Assembly: GCA_030447875.1 (NCBI GenBank)
Contig: JAUJOA010000007.1
Span: forward strand, 37,233 to 101,232
DNA: 64,000 bases
Direction of reading: 5' to 3'
Origin: Thermoleophilaceae bacterium
GTDB taxonomy: Bacteria; Actinomycetota; Thermoleophilia; Solirubrobacterales; Thermoleophilaceae
Shown: positions 9,158-16,920 of the stretch, piece by piece
How positions within the stretch are numbered: the first letter of the stretch is position 1
Layout of the letters: each line of letters begins with the position of its first letter
Made by a program: the position numbers and the translations under genes
Notes under the pieces: generated by a model
The model's database searches: none
The model's input: the letters and a program-made list of their open reading frames with translations, nothing else
What the model was told of the DNA's origin: nothing

Positions 9158-10282
9158 ATGGCCGAATTTGCGCTGAAGGTTCGCCGCTACGACCCGGAGT
9201 CGGGCGAGGCGGCCTATTGGGAGGAGTTCGACGTGGACCTCCCCCCCGAGCGGTCGGTGCTCGACGGAATCCTCAAGTACAAGGACGAGGAGGACGCGTC
9301 GCTCGCGATTCGCTGCTCGTGCCGCGCCGCCATCTGCGGCTCGTGCGGCGTGAAGATCAACGGCCAGTCGGCGCTGGCGTGCAACACCCGCATCAGCGAC
9401 GCCGCCGAGAAGGCGAAGGACGGCGCGATCGTCGTCGAGCCGATGGGCAACATGCCCGTGCTCAAGGACCTGATCGTGGACATGGACGCCGTCCACTGGA
9501 AGAAGATCCAGCGCGTAGTGCCGTGGCTGCTGCCCGAGGGCGATCCGCCCGAGCGCGAGTACATCGTCCCGGCCGAGTCGATGATCGACGTGACGCAGTC
9601 GATGGCCTGCATCCAGTGCGGCGCCTGCGTCTCCGCCTGCCTCTCGATGGAGGTCGACCCGGACTTCATCGGTCCCGCAGCCCTGGCCAAGGCCTACCGC
9701 TTCGTGGGCGACCCACGCGACGCCCACACCGAGGAGCGCCTCGCCGATCTGGCCGAGGACCCCCACGGCATCTACGACTGCACGCACTGCTTCGCCTGCA
9801 TCGAGGTGTGCCCGAAGGGCGTCGATCCGATGAACCAGATCATGCGGCTGCGTCGACACGCGACCGCCGACCACGAGATCAAGGACGGCAACAACGGCTA
9901 CGGGCACGAGAAGGCGTTCGTGGACATCATCGAGAAGTGGGGAACGCTCCACGAGGCGCAGGTACTGCCCCGCTCATACGGTGAGGGGAGCATGCTCAAG
10001 GGCCAGACCGACCCGAAGGCGGTGAAGCAGCTCGCCGGTTCGCTGTCCACGGTCGTCCACGCACTCAGATCCGGCAAGGTCACACCGAGGAAAGCCCTCT
10101 TGCATCACAAGCTCCCCGACCAGGACCAGGTGAGACGCATCTACCACGAGATCGAGTCCAAGGACGAGCGCCTGGAGCTCAACATGTACATCGTCGGCGA
10201 GGGCGACGCCGGTCTCGGCGAGGACGAGGGCGAGCAGGCCGACAAGGAGCCGGCCATGGGAGAGACCGGGGCCGACCAGTGA
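9158..10282 (+). CDS. sdhB: succinate dehydrogenase iron-sulfur subunit, C-terminally extended
   Basis: A 374-residue iron-sulfur subunit. The plant-ferredoxin-type [2Fe-2S] ligands are C53, C55, C60, C63 and C75 (CSCRAAICGSC). Two ferredoxin-like cysteine clusters follow (CIQCGACVSAC near 150 and CTHCFACIEVCPKG near 208), carrying electrons onward to quinone. The protein is longer than the usual 230-260 residues because of an inserted or extended C-terminal half that ends in an acidic tail. Its stop overlaps the GTG of the next gene by 4 nt. The length and the partner gene point to the class E type of complex rather than the classical membrane-anchored type. Confidence 0.95.
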   Translation: MAEFALKVRRYDPESGEAAYWEEFDVDLPPERSVLDGILKYKDEEDASLAIRCSCRAAICGSCGVKINGQSALACNTRISDAAEKAKDGAIVVEPMGNMPVLKDLIVDMDAVHWKKIQRVVPWLLPEGDPPEREYIVPAESMIDVTQSMACIQCGACVSACLSMEVDPDFIGPAALAKAYRFVGDPRDAHTEERLADLAEDPHGIYDCTHCFACIEVCPKGVDPMNQIMRLRRHATADHEIKDGNNGYGHEKAFVDIIEKWGTLHEAQVLPRSYGEGSMLKGQTDPKAVKQLAGSLSTVVHALRSGKVTPRKALLHHKLPDQDQVRRIYHEIESKDERLELNMYIVGEGDAGLGEDEGEQADKEPAMGETGADQ

Positions 10283-11181
10283 AGCTCGCCTACTGGCCCG
10301 GCTGCGTATCGCGCGGCTTCACGCCCGAGCTCCACGGCTCTATGGCCAAGGTGGCTCCCAAGCTCGATCTCGAGCTCGTTGAGCTCGACCGCGCCAACTG
10401 CTGTGGCGCAGGCGTGATCGCCGAGCACAACCAGGAGCTCGTGGACAGCCTCAACGCGCGCACCTTCGCGCTGGCCCAGCAGGTGGAGGGCGCCATGGGC
10501 ATGATGAACATCTGCTCGACCTGCCAGGGAGCGCAGTCCGAGTGCCAGGAGCGACTCGACGCCGACAGCGCCTATCGCCGGCACGTCAACGGGCATCTCG
10601 AGCCGGAGGGGCTGTCGTACGAACACGACGGCGCCTGGTGGAACAAGAACTTCCTGTGGCTCCTCGTGGAGGACATCGGACTCGACAAGCTGCGAAGCCG
10701 CGTCGAGCGGCCGCTCCACGGGCTGAAGGTCGCTCCCTTCTACGGCTGCTACGTCGTGCGGCCGACCACCCGGCTCGGCTACGACCACTACCCCGAGCGG
10801 GGCCAGTACCTCGAGATGGTCATCAGCGCGATCGGAGCCGAGCCGGTGGACTATGCGGGGCGGCACAAGTGCTGCGGCTTCCCAGTCATAACGATGAACA
10901 AGGCCACGTCGCTGAGGCAGGCGGGCCGGCATCTGGCCGACGCCATCGACGCTGACGCGGACTGCCTCGTCACGCCGTGCCCCCTGTGCCACCTGAACCT
11001 GGACATGCAGCAGCCTGACGCCTCCAAGTACGTGGAGCGCGACCTGAACGTGCCGGTCCTGCACTTCCCGCAGCTGATCGGGCTCGCGCTCGGGCTCGAG
11101 CCGAAGGAGCTCGGCATGGACAAGCACGTGGTGAAGACCCGCGACGTGCAGCGCAAAGTCGCGGACCTCGCGGCCGCCTAG
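10279..11181 (+). CDS. CCG-domain (HdrB-like) subunit of class E succinate:quinone oxidoreductase
   Basis: A 300-residue protein with two cysteine-rich CCG domains, as in heterodisulfide reductase subunit B. The first contains NCCGAG (near 40) and CSTCQ (near 79). The second contains KCCGFP (near 196) and CPLCH (near 235). In class E complexes (archaeal SdhABE, epsilonproteobacterial MfrABE) this subunit replaces haem-containing membrane anchors and holds an unusual cluster. It has no transmembrane segments, so attachment to the membrane would be peripheral. It starts at GTG overlapping the sdhB stop, and a strong intrinsic terminator follows 28 nt after its stop. Gene context makes this assignment firm. 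Confidence 0.9.
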   Translation: MKLAYWPGCVSRGFTPELHGSMAKVAPKLDLELVELDRANCCGAGVIAEHNQELVDSLNARTFALAQQVEGAMGMMNICSTCQGAQSECQERLDADSAYRRHVNGHLEPEGLSYEHDGAWWNKNFLWLLVEDIGLDKLRSRVERPLHGLKVAPFYGCYVVRPTTRLGYDHYPERGQYLEMVISAIGAEPVDYAGRHKCCGFPVITMNKATSLRQAGRHLADAIDADADCLVTPCPLCHLNLDMQQPDASKYVERDLNVPVLHFPQLIGLALGLEPKELGMDKHVVKTRDVQRKVADLAAA

Positions 11182-11209
11182 CGTCGGCAGAACCGCCTTC
11201 AGAAACGAG

Positions 11210-11236
11210 AAAACCGACCAGTGGCTGGTCGGTTTT
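11210..11236 (+). terminator. intrinsic terminator of the sdh operon
   Basis: A perfect 12-bp stem, AAAACCGACCAG (11210-11221) paired with CTGGTCGGTTTT (11225-11236), with a TGG loop. The T-run closes the plus-strand arm and the matching A-run opens it, so it may also work on the minus strand. It lies 28 nt after the stop of the last sdh gene. Confidence 0.9.
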
Positions 11237-11337
11237 CACGTGAGAACGTACCCCTAAGCCGTCCTTCGAGAAGTCTGCCAAGACTCGCCCCAGCCATCAC
11301 TGACTGGTTGGTCACAGAATGCCTGGAGCGTGCGGCC

Positions 11338-11467
11338 TTCGCTTCCCCTCAGCGGTGTGATTTGAGGGGGGTACTAAGGGGGAGCCGGGGGTGAGAGCTC
11401 CCTTCACCTGCGTGGGGGAACTAGGGTGAGGGTGGCACTACCCCTCACCCTCCCTTACACTGCTCCG
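11338..11467 (+). promoter_or_regulatory. G-rich tract, 10-bp palindrome and probable leaderless promoter of the LuxR-type gene
   Basis: Three features crowd the 130 nt before the regulator gene. First, G-runs of 5-6 near 11356-11387 with another at 11413-11417 could form a quadruplex. Second, a perfect 10-bp inverted repeat, AGGGTGAGGG (11423-11432) / CCCTCACCCT (11442-11451), surrounds a 9-nt loop. Third, TACACT (11456-11461) is a good -10 placed 6 nt before the ATG at 11468, with TGGCAC (11433-11438) exactly 17 nt upstream as a -35. This predicts a leaderless mRNA with the palindrome lying over the promoter, as an operator would. Confidence 0.55.
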
Positions 11468-12085
11468 ATGCGCTCCTGCGTTCCGGTTGTCGCCGGCGAG
11501 TTCGAGGACCTGGTCGCCGTGGGTCTCCGGCAGCTCATCTCCGAGGACCCGAGCGTGCGACTGGTGGCGAGCGGCGTGCCGCTCGACCAGCTCGGCGGGG
11601 CCTTCGATGAGCACCGCCCCGCGGTCGCGCTGCTCAACTTCGGATCGCTGCCGAGTGCGGCAAGCGTCTACAAGCTCCACGAGTCGCACCCCGAGACGCG
11701 GATCGTCGTGCTGGCCAACCGTCCGAGCACGCCGGAGGCCACCCAGATGCTGTCGTTCGGCGCCGCGGCGTGCATCTCGAAGGAGACACAGGCCCGAGAC
11801 ATCATCAACGCGATCCACCTGGCGTCTCGCGGCATGAACGTCCTGCCGCGGACTGCGAAGCCGGGCGAGCGACCGGGGTTGCCCGGCCCGGACCTGCTCA
11901 CGCCTCGAGAGGCCGACGTACTGGAGCAGCTACAGGACGGCCGCACGAACGCGCAGATCGCCAACGACCTGTCGATCGGCGTCGAGACCGTCCGAACGCA
12001 CGCCCGCAACATCTATCGGAAGCTCGGTATCTCCTCGCGCCGCGATCTGGCCAGCCTCGGTCGGCCAAACGCTGCCATCGGCTAG
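11468..12085 (+). CDS. LuxR/NarL-type regulator with an atypical receiver domain
   Basis: A 205-residue two-domain regulator. The N-terminal half has a response-regulator receiver fold: an acidic cluster EFED (11-14), VALLNFGSLP (53-62), and the conserved Lys105 in ISKE. At the phospho-acceptor site the expected Asp is Asn57. The C-terminal LuxR helix-turn-helix (about 143-200) is intact, with LTPREADVLEQLQDG and VRTHARNIYRKLG. ATG 11468 is preferred over a GTG 14 codons upstream because a -10 and a palindrome overlap that stretch. No histidine kinase is adjacent. The protein likely works without phosphorylation, for instance by ligand binding or by level alone; that is inference. Confidence 0.88.
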   Translation: MRSCVPVVAGEFEDLVAVGLRQLISEDPSVRLVASGVPLDQLGGAFDEHRPAVALLNFGSLPSAASVYKLHESHPETRIVVLANRPSTPEATQMLSFGAAACISKETQARDIINAIHLASRGMNVLPRTAKPGERPGLPGPDLLTPREADVLEQLQDGRTNAQIANDLSIGVETVRTHARNIYRKLGISSRRDLASLGRPNAAIG

Positions 12086-12100
12086 CTGCGACGCCGCCGT

Positions 12101-13117
12101 TCAGGCAGCGCGCGCCGTGCGCAGGAGGTTGCGCACGCTGAGCAGCTCGGCCACCTGCACGGCGTTGGTGGCGGCGCCCTTCCGAAGGTTGTCCCCCACG
12201 ATCCAGAGGTTCAGGCAGCGCTCGTGCGACGGGTCGCGTCGAATGCGGCCGACCAGCACGTCGTCGCGGCCGGCGGCCTCGATGGCCAGGGGGTAGAGCG
12301 CGTGGGCGGGGTCGTCCAGCACCACGACGCCGGGCGCCCCGGAAAGCAGCTGCCGGCAGTCATCGGCCGACAGCGGCTCGCGCGTCTGCACGTTCACCGA
12401 TTCCGAGTGGCCCGTGTAGACGGGCACGCGCACGCAGGTGGCCGATATGCCGATGTCGTCCCGTCCGAGGATCTTCCGCGTCTCGGCCATCATCTTGCGC
12501 TCCTCGGTCGTGTAGTCGTCGCCCTCGCGGAAGGTCTCGACCTGAGGCAGGACGTTGAAGGCGATCTGGTGCGGGTAAACGCTCGGCGGCGTGAGCTCCT
12601 TGGCGTCCAGGATCGCGCACGTCTGATCGTGCAGCTCCTCGACGGCGAGCTGGCCGGTCCCCGAGACCGACTGGTAGGTGGACAGCACGAGCCTCTCGAT
12701 ACCCGCCGCCTCGATAATCGGGGCCAGCGCCACGACCATCTGCATGGTCGAGCAGTTCGGATTCGCGACGATGCCGTCGTGCGACTCGAGCGCGTGCGGG
12801 TTGACCTCCGCCACGACGAGCGGCACCCCATCCTTCATGCGCCAGCACGAGGAGTTGTCGACCACGACCGCGCCGGCTTCGACGAACTTCGGGCCCCAGG
12901 TCTCGCTGATCCCCGAGCCGGCGGAGAAGAGGGCCAGGTCGAAATCCTGGATCGCGTCGTCCGAGAGGGCCTGGACGGTGAGGTCGCGATCGCCGTAGTC
13001 GATGGCGCGTCCGGCGGAGCGCTCGGAGGCGAACGGCACTACCTCGTCCGCCGGAAACCGGCGCTCGTTCATGACGCCGAGGATCGTCGAGCCGACGGCG
13101 CCCGTCGCCCCACCCAC
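12101..13117 (-). CDS. asd: aspartate-semialdehyde dehydrogenase
   Basis: The second enzyme of the aspartate family pathway, reducing aspartyl phosphate to the semialdehyde with NADPH. GGATGAVGS opens the protein, and the active-site cysteine is in NPNCSTMQ (near 120). The substrate segment TYQSVSGTGQ and a late His/Arg pair in PVYTGHSESVNV are present. The GTG at 13117 gives 338 residues but cuts the first Rossmann strand. An in-frame CTG at 13132-13130 would add LKRVA and overlap the lysC stop as CTGA. No ATG, GTG or TTG is available between that CTG and the next upstream stop. It is co-transcribed after lysC. Confidence 0.95.
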   Translation of the reverse strand: MGGATGAVGSTILGVMNERRFPADEVVPFASERSAGRAIDYGDRDLTVQALSDDAIQDFDLALFSAGSGISETWGPKFVEAGAVVVDNSSCWRMKDGVPLVVAEVNPHALESHDGIVANPNCSTMQMVVALAPIIEAAGIERLVLSTYQSVSGTGQLAVEELHDQTCAILDAKELTPPSVYPHQIAFNVLPQVETFREGDDYTTEERKMMAETRKILGRDDIGISATCVRVPVYTGHSESVNVQTREPLSADDCRQLLSGAPGVVVLDDPAHALYPLAIEAAGRDDVLVGRIRRDPSHERCLNLWIVGDNLRKGAATNAVQVAELLSVRNLLRTARAA

Positions 13118-13128
13118 CGCTACTCGCT

Positions 13129-14496
13129 TCAGCTCGCCTCGCGGCGCAGGGACTCACCGCCGCCCGGGGGCGCCACGACCGGCCGATGGTCGCCGCTCAC
13201 GTCCTCGCGCCTGACCGCGTCGGCCCCGAGGTCGAAGGCGGCGTGGAGCTCGCTCACCGCGCGCGGCACGTCCTCCTCCTTCACGACGCACGAGATCTTG
13301 ATCGGCGAGGTGGAGATCATCTCGATGTTCACCTCCGCCTGGCCGAGGACGGAGAACGCCTTGGCCGCGACTCCCGGGTGGCTCTTCATTCCCGCTCCGA
13401 CGAGCGAGACCTTGCCCATGCCGGAGTCGGTCGCGACACCGCCGATGCCGAGCTCGTGGACCAGCGGCTCGAGCGCCTCACGAGCCAGCCGAGCGTCGGC
13501 GCGGGGCACCGTGAACGACATGTCGGCGCGATGGCGCTCGCCCTCGACGGCCGGCTCGTTCTGGATGATCATGTCCACGTTCACGTTCGCGTCGGCAAGC
13601 ACGGTCATCACACGCCCCGCAACGCCGGGTGTGTCCGGGAGACCGGTGAGCGTGACGCGCGCTTCGTCGGTCGAGTGCGTGACGGCTGTGATCAGCGGGC
13701 GTTCCATCGTCTCTTCCTCGGTGAGTACGAAGGTACCCGGTCCGTCGTCGAAGCTCGAGCGGCAGTGGATGCGAACGCCGTGGTTTCGGGCGTACTCCAC
13801 GCTGCGCAGCTGAAGCACCTTGGCACCCGAGGAGGCCATCTCGAGCATCTCCTCGAACGAGACCCGCGCCAGCTTGCGCGCGTTCGGGACGATTCTCGGA
13901 TCGGCGCTGTAGACCCCCGCGACGTCCGTGTAGATCTCGCACACGTCGGCGTGGAGGGCGGCGGCGAGGGCCACCGCCGTGGTGTCCGAGCCGCCGCGCC
14001 CGAGCGTCGTGACGTCGTAGGCGGTCGATACGCCCTGGAAGCCGGCAACGAGAACGATCCGGTCCTTCTCCAGCGCGTCGCGGATCCGTTCGGCCCGGAC
14101 GTCGAGGATCCGTGCCTTCGTGTGAGAGGTATCGGTCACGATGCCCGCCTGGGAGCCGGTGAGCGACTCCGCGTCATGCCCGAGGTCCTTGATCACCATG
14201 GCCGCGAGGGCACAGGAGATCCGCTCCCCGGTCGAGAGCAGCATGTCCATCTCGCGCGGGTCGGGTCGCTCAGAGACCTCCACCGCCATCGCCACGAGCT
14301 GGTCGGTCGTCTTCCCGCGCGCGGAGAGGACGGCAACCACCCGGTTACCCTGGTCCTTGCTTTGAACGATTCGGCGCGCCGCGCGCTTGATCCGGTCGGC
14401 GTCGGCCACCGACGTCCCGCCGAACTTCATCACGACCGTCTGATGACGGGCGGGGCTCTGTCGAGCTGCGGAGCCGGCGCTGGGCATGCCGCCCAA
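13129..14496 (-). CDS. lysC: aspartate kinase
   Basis: A 455-residue aspartokinase catalysing the first step toward lysine, threonine, methionine and diaminopimelate. The kinase motif [12 protein letters not shown] is near residues 24-35, and the conserved [16 protein letters not shown] is in the middle. Two ACT domains at the C-terminus (about 290-430) match the feedback-controlled type. The first 20 residues are not family-like, and MPSAG (start 14487) is an alternative start. The asd coding region follows with overlap or near-overlap, so this is a lysC-asd operon. The dense GC third positions generate a long but meaningless antisense frame on the plus strand. Confidence 0.97.
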   Translation of the reverse strand: MGGMPSAGSAARQSPARHQTVVMKFGGTSVADADRIKRAARRIVQSKDQGNRVVAVLSARGKTTDQLVAMAVEVSERPDPREMDMLLSTGERISCALAAMVIKDLGHDAESLTGSQAGIVTDTSHTKARILDVRAERIRDALEKDRIVLVAGFQGVSTAYDVTTLGRGGSDTTAVALAAALHADVCEIYTDVAGVYSADPRIVPNARKLARVSFEEMLEMASSGAKVLQLRSVEYARNHGVRIHCRSSFDDGPGTFVLTEEETMERPLITAVTHSTDEARVTLTGLPDTPGVAGRVMTVLADANVNVDMIIQNEPAVEGERHRADMSFTVPRADARLAREALEPLVHELGIGGVATDSGMGKVSLVGAGMKSHPGVAAKAFSVLGQAEVNIEMISTSPIKISCVVKEEDVPRAVSELHAAFDLGADAVRREDVSGDHRPVVAPPGGGESLRREAS

Positions 14497-14512
14497 AGAT
14501 AGCTTTCAGGGT

Positions 14513-15733
14513 ATGACGGACTTGTCACGACGCTTGACGGGCCGGCTGCCGGCGCCGCTGAGAGAACGGCTTCACGGCCTTCCCCCGGGGCGCTCGGCGC
14601 TGGTGGGAATTCTCGTGGTGCTGTTGATAGTCGCCTTGATCAGCGGCGGCGAGGAGGAGCCGGCGCCTGATCGACCGCCGGCGGCCCCCGCCGCGGATCA
14701 GCAGGAACCGCGCCTGCCTCGTGGCGCGGCCGATGCCATGGACGGCATGGCCGTGGAGGACAAGGTGGCGCAGCTTTTCCTGTTCGGCTTCGAGGGGACC
14801 GACAAGGACGCCGAGATCTTCTCCCGCATGCGCAAGATGGACCTCGGAGGGCTCGTTCCGACAAGCCGCAACTACCGCAGTCGGAACCAGCTCGAAGGCC
14901 TGACTGACGAAGCCGCAGCCGTGGCGAAGCGGGCCAAGCACGTGCCCCCGTGGATCATGGCCAGGCAACCGGGTGGAGAGTTCTCGGCGTTCGGCGACCT
15001 GCCGCCCGAGGTCCCGCCGGCTGAGACGGAGTCTGCCGCCGCGGCCGCGAAGGCGGCGAGCGAAGCCGCCAAGGCGCTTCTGTCGGTCGGCGTCAACGGG
15101 TTACTTGGTCCGCCTCTCGACGTCGCTCCCGAGGAGGGGGGGTCCCTGGAGGGTCAGGCGTACTCGGATCTCCCAGAGGAGGTAACTGAGTACACGCGGG
15201 CTACGGTGGAGGCCTATGACCGGGCCAAGCTCTTCGCGGCCGCCGAGCACTTCCCCGGCCTCGGCGGCGCCTCGTTGTCACCCGAGGTCGGGCCGGCCAG
15301 CGTAGGCCTGACGCTCGAGGACCTCGAGGAGCGCGACCTGAGGCCCTTTCGAGCCGCCATCGACAGCGGGGTGCCGGGCATAGTGGTCGGAAACGGCGTC
15401 TACGCGAGCGACGACTTCCTCACGCCGGCATCGATTTCCCCCTCCATCGTCACCGGCCTCCTACGCGACGAGCTCGGCTTCGACGGCGTCGCGATCGCCG
15501 ACGACCTGTCGCAACCCGGGGTTACGGCGACGATCCCGGTTCCCGAGGCCGCGGTCGAGGCGATCAAGGCAGGCGAGGACATGGTCTATATCAGCGGCCG
15601 CGAGGCCGATCAGAAGGACGCCTACGACGCCGTTCTGAGCGCCGTGGAAAAGGACGAGATCCCGATCGCCCGGATCGACGATGCGCTGAGTCGAGTGCTG
15701 ACCGCGAAGAGCGACGCCGGCCTGCTCGAGTAA
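14513..15733 (+). CDS. membrane-anchored GH3-fold protein (NagZ-like), catalytic motifs altered
   Basis: A 406-residue protein (ATG 14513; an earlier in-frame ATG at 14486 exists). One N-terminal membrane segment (about residues 28-43) is followed by a Pro/Ala linker and a glycoside hydrolase family 3 barrel. In active NagZ the barrel carries KHFPGHG and a DSH loop supplying the acid/base pair. Here the first reads EHFPGLG (Lys replaced by Glu245), and the region that should hold the DSH loop reads ASLSPEVG, with no His. The nucleophile Asp in AIADDLSQPG is kept. It was probably once a beta-N-acetylglucosaminidase acting on cell wall; it may now be a binding protein. It is divergent from lysC. 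Confidence 0.82.
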   Translation: MTDLSRRLTGRLPAPLRERLHGLPPGRSALVGILVVLLIVALISGGEEEPAPDRPPAAPAADQQEPRLPRGAADAMDGMAVEDKVAQLFLFGFEGTDKDAEIFSRMRKMDLGGLVPTSRNYRSRNQLEGLTDEAAAVAKRAKHVPPWIMARQPGGEFSAFGDLPPEVPPAETESAAAAAKAASEAAKALLSVGVNGLLGPPLDVAPEEGGSLEGQAYSDLPEEVTEYTRATVEAYDRAKLFAAAEHFPGLGGASLSPEVGPASVGLTLEDLEERDLRPFRAAIDSGVPGIVVGNGVYASDDFLTPASISPSIVTGLLRDELGFDGVAIADDLSQPGVTATIPVPEAAVEAIKAGEDMVYISGREADQKDAYDAVLSAVEKDEIPIARIDDALSRVLTAKSDAGLLE

Positions 15734-15751
15734 GCGCCCCTCCGGAGACCC

Positions 15752-16351
15752 TCAGAGCGCGCGGCGGCCCTGGAAGGCCTTGCCGAGCGTTATCTCGTCG
15801 GCATACTCGAGATCCGCGCCCACCGGCAGCCCGCTCGCCAGGCGCGTGACCGACACGTCGGGCGCGCGCTCGCGGAGGGCATCGGCGATGTAGAGGGCGG
15901 TGGCCTCGCCCGTGGTGGTGGCGTTGGTGGCCACCACCACCTCGCGCGTGCCGTTCGACTCCACGCGGCTCACGAGCTCGGCAATCCGCAGGTCCTCGGG
16001 GTCCACTCCGTCGATCGGCGACAGCGCCCCGCCGAGCACGTGGTAGCGGCCGTGGTACTCGTTGGTGCGCTCGATCGGGATCACGTCGCTCGGCTCCTCG
16101 ACCACGCAGATCACCTCCGCGTCGCGGCGCTCGTCCTCGCAGATGCGGCAGGTGGGCCCGACGGCGAGGTTGAAGCAGACCTCGCAGAGGCCGACGGTCT
16201 CCTTGACCTCGCGAATGGCGTCGGCTAGCCCGAGCGCCTCCTCGGGGGGCAGCCGCAGCACATGAAATGCGAGCCGTTGTGCGGTTCGCTGACCGATCCC
16301 CGGCAGTCGCGCGAACTCAGTTATGAGGCGGTTGATTGGCGGGGCGAACAC
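15752..16351 (-). CDS. recR: recombination mediator RecR
   Basis: A 199-residue RecR, the standard size. Order of parts: helix-hairpin-helix (LPGIGQRTAQRLAFH, 18-32), a C4 zinc finger (CEVCFNLAVGPTCRIC, about 57-72), then a Toprim domain (ICVVEEPSDV onwards) ending in EITLGKAFQGRR. With RecO it loads RecA onto gapped DNA. The start is GTG at 16351. It is the last gene of the dnaX-ybaB-recR unit on the minus strand, a very common arrangement. A 219-nt gap with hairpins separates it from ybaB. Confidence 0.98.
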   Translation of the reverse strand: MFAPPINRLITEFARLPGIGQRTAQRLAFHVLRLPPEEALGLADAIREVKETVGLCEVCFNLAVGPTCRICEDERRDAEVICVVEEPSDVIPIERTNEYHGRYHVLGGALSPIDGVDPEDLRIAELVSRVESNGTREVVVATNATTTGEATALYIADALRERAPDVSVTRLASGLPVGADLEYADEITLGKAFQGRRAL

Positions 16352-16570
16352 GAGCTCCCGAGCTTAGAGGCGGAAGCGGCGGGCCCGCTCACGCGGGCGT
16401 GGGCGGCTCTCTCGTCTCCGAACTCGTCAGCTCCGCTGACCACCTGTGCTGAGCAGTTACGCCGAGTCCTCAGCTCAACTGGTCAGTTCGACTGACCAGT
16501 TCGCGACGAAGAGTGCCCGCGGCGTTTCGGACGGCAGGTCGGCCCCGATGCGTCGAACCGCAGGACGATC
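16352..16570 (-). other. structured spacer between ybaB and recR
   Basis: No gene is seen. The spacer contains several stem-loops. The clearest is AACTGGTCAG (16477-16486) / CTGACCAGTT (16492-16501) around a TTCGA loop; a second is GTCAGC-TCC-GCTGAC (about 16427-16441). None has a T-run, so they look more like RNA-processing or stability elements than terminators. Confidence 0.4.
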
Positions 16571-16915
16571 CTAAAGGCCCGGCAGGCCCATCCCGCCGGG
16601 CCCGCCGAGCTGGCCGAGCCCCGCGCTCGCGGCGCCCATCTTCGATGCCGCCAGCTCCTGTGCCGACCGGAGCGCCTCGTTGGTCGCCGCGAGCACCATG
16701 TCCTGGAGCAGCTCCACGTCCTCGGGATCGACCGCCTCGGGGTCGATCCTGATCTCGCGCAACTCGAGCCCACCGGTGATCTTCACGGTGACCATGCCCC
16801 CACCCGCGCTGGCCTCGAGCACCTCTGACTCGAGCTCCTCCTGGGCCTTGACCATCTCTGCCTGCATCTGTTGGACCTGCTTCATCATCTGGTTCATGTT
16901 CGGCTGCTTCGGCAT
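16571..16915 (-). CDS. YbaB/EbfC-family nucleoid-associated protein
   Basis: A 114-residue protein starting MPKQPNMNQMMKQVQQMQAE, the coiled-coil opening of this family, followed by the ESEVLEASAGGGMVTVKITG strand pair. It is a dimeric DNA-binding protein thought to help organise the nucleoid and act with RecR. The C-terminal tail is Gly/Leu/Pro-rich (GLGQLGGPGGMGLPGL), as in actinobacterial versions. It lies 5 nt after dnaX and before recR. Confidence 0.96.
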   Translation of the reverse strand: MPKQPNMNQMMKQVQQMQAEMVKAQEELESEVLEASAGGGMVTVKITGGLELREIRIDPEAVDPEDVELLQDMVLAATNEALRSAQELAASKMGAASAGLGQLGGPGGMGLPGL

Positions 16916-16920
16916 GGCCG

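Noticed and set aside
13186..14502. 438-codon plus-strand frame over lysC
   Set aside because: A shadow of lysC: Arg/His/Asp-rich composition and no domain features.
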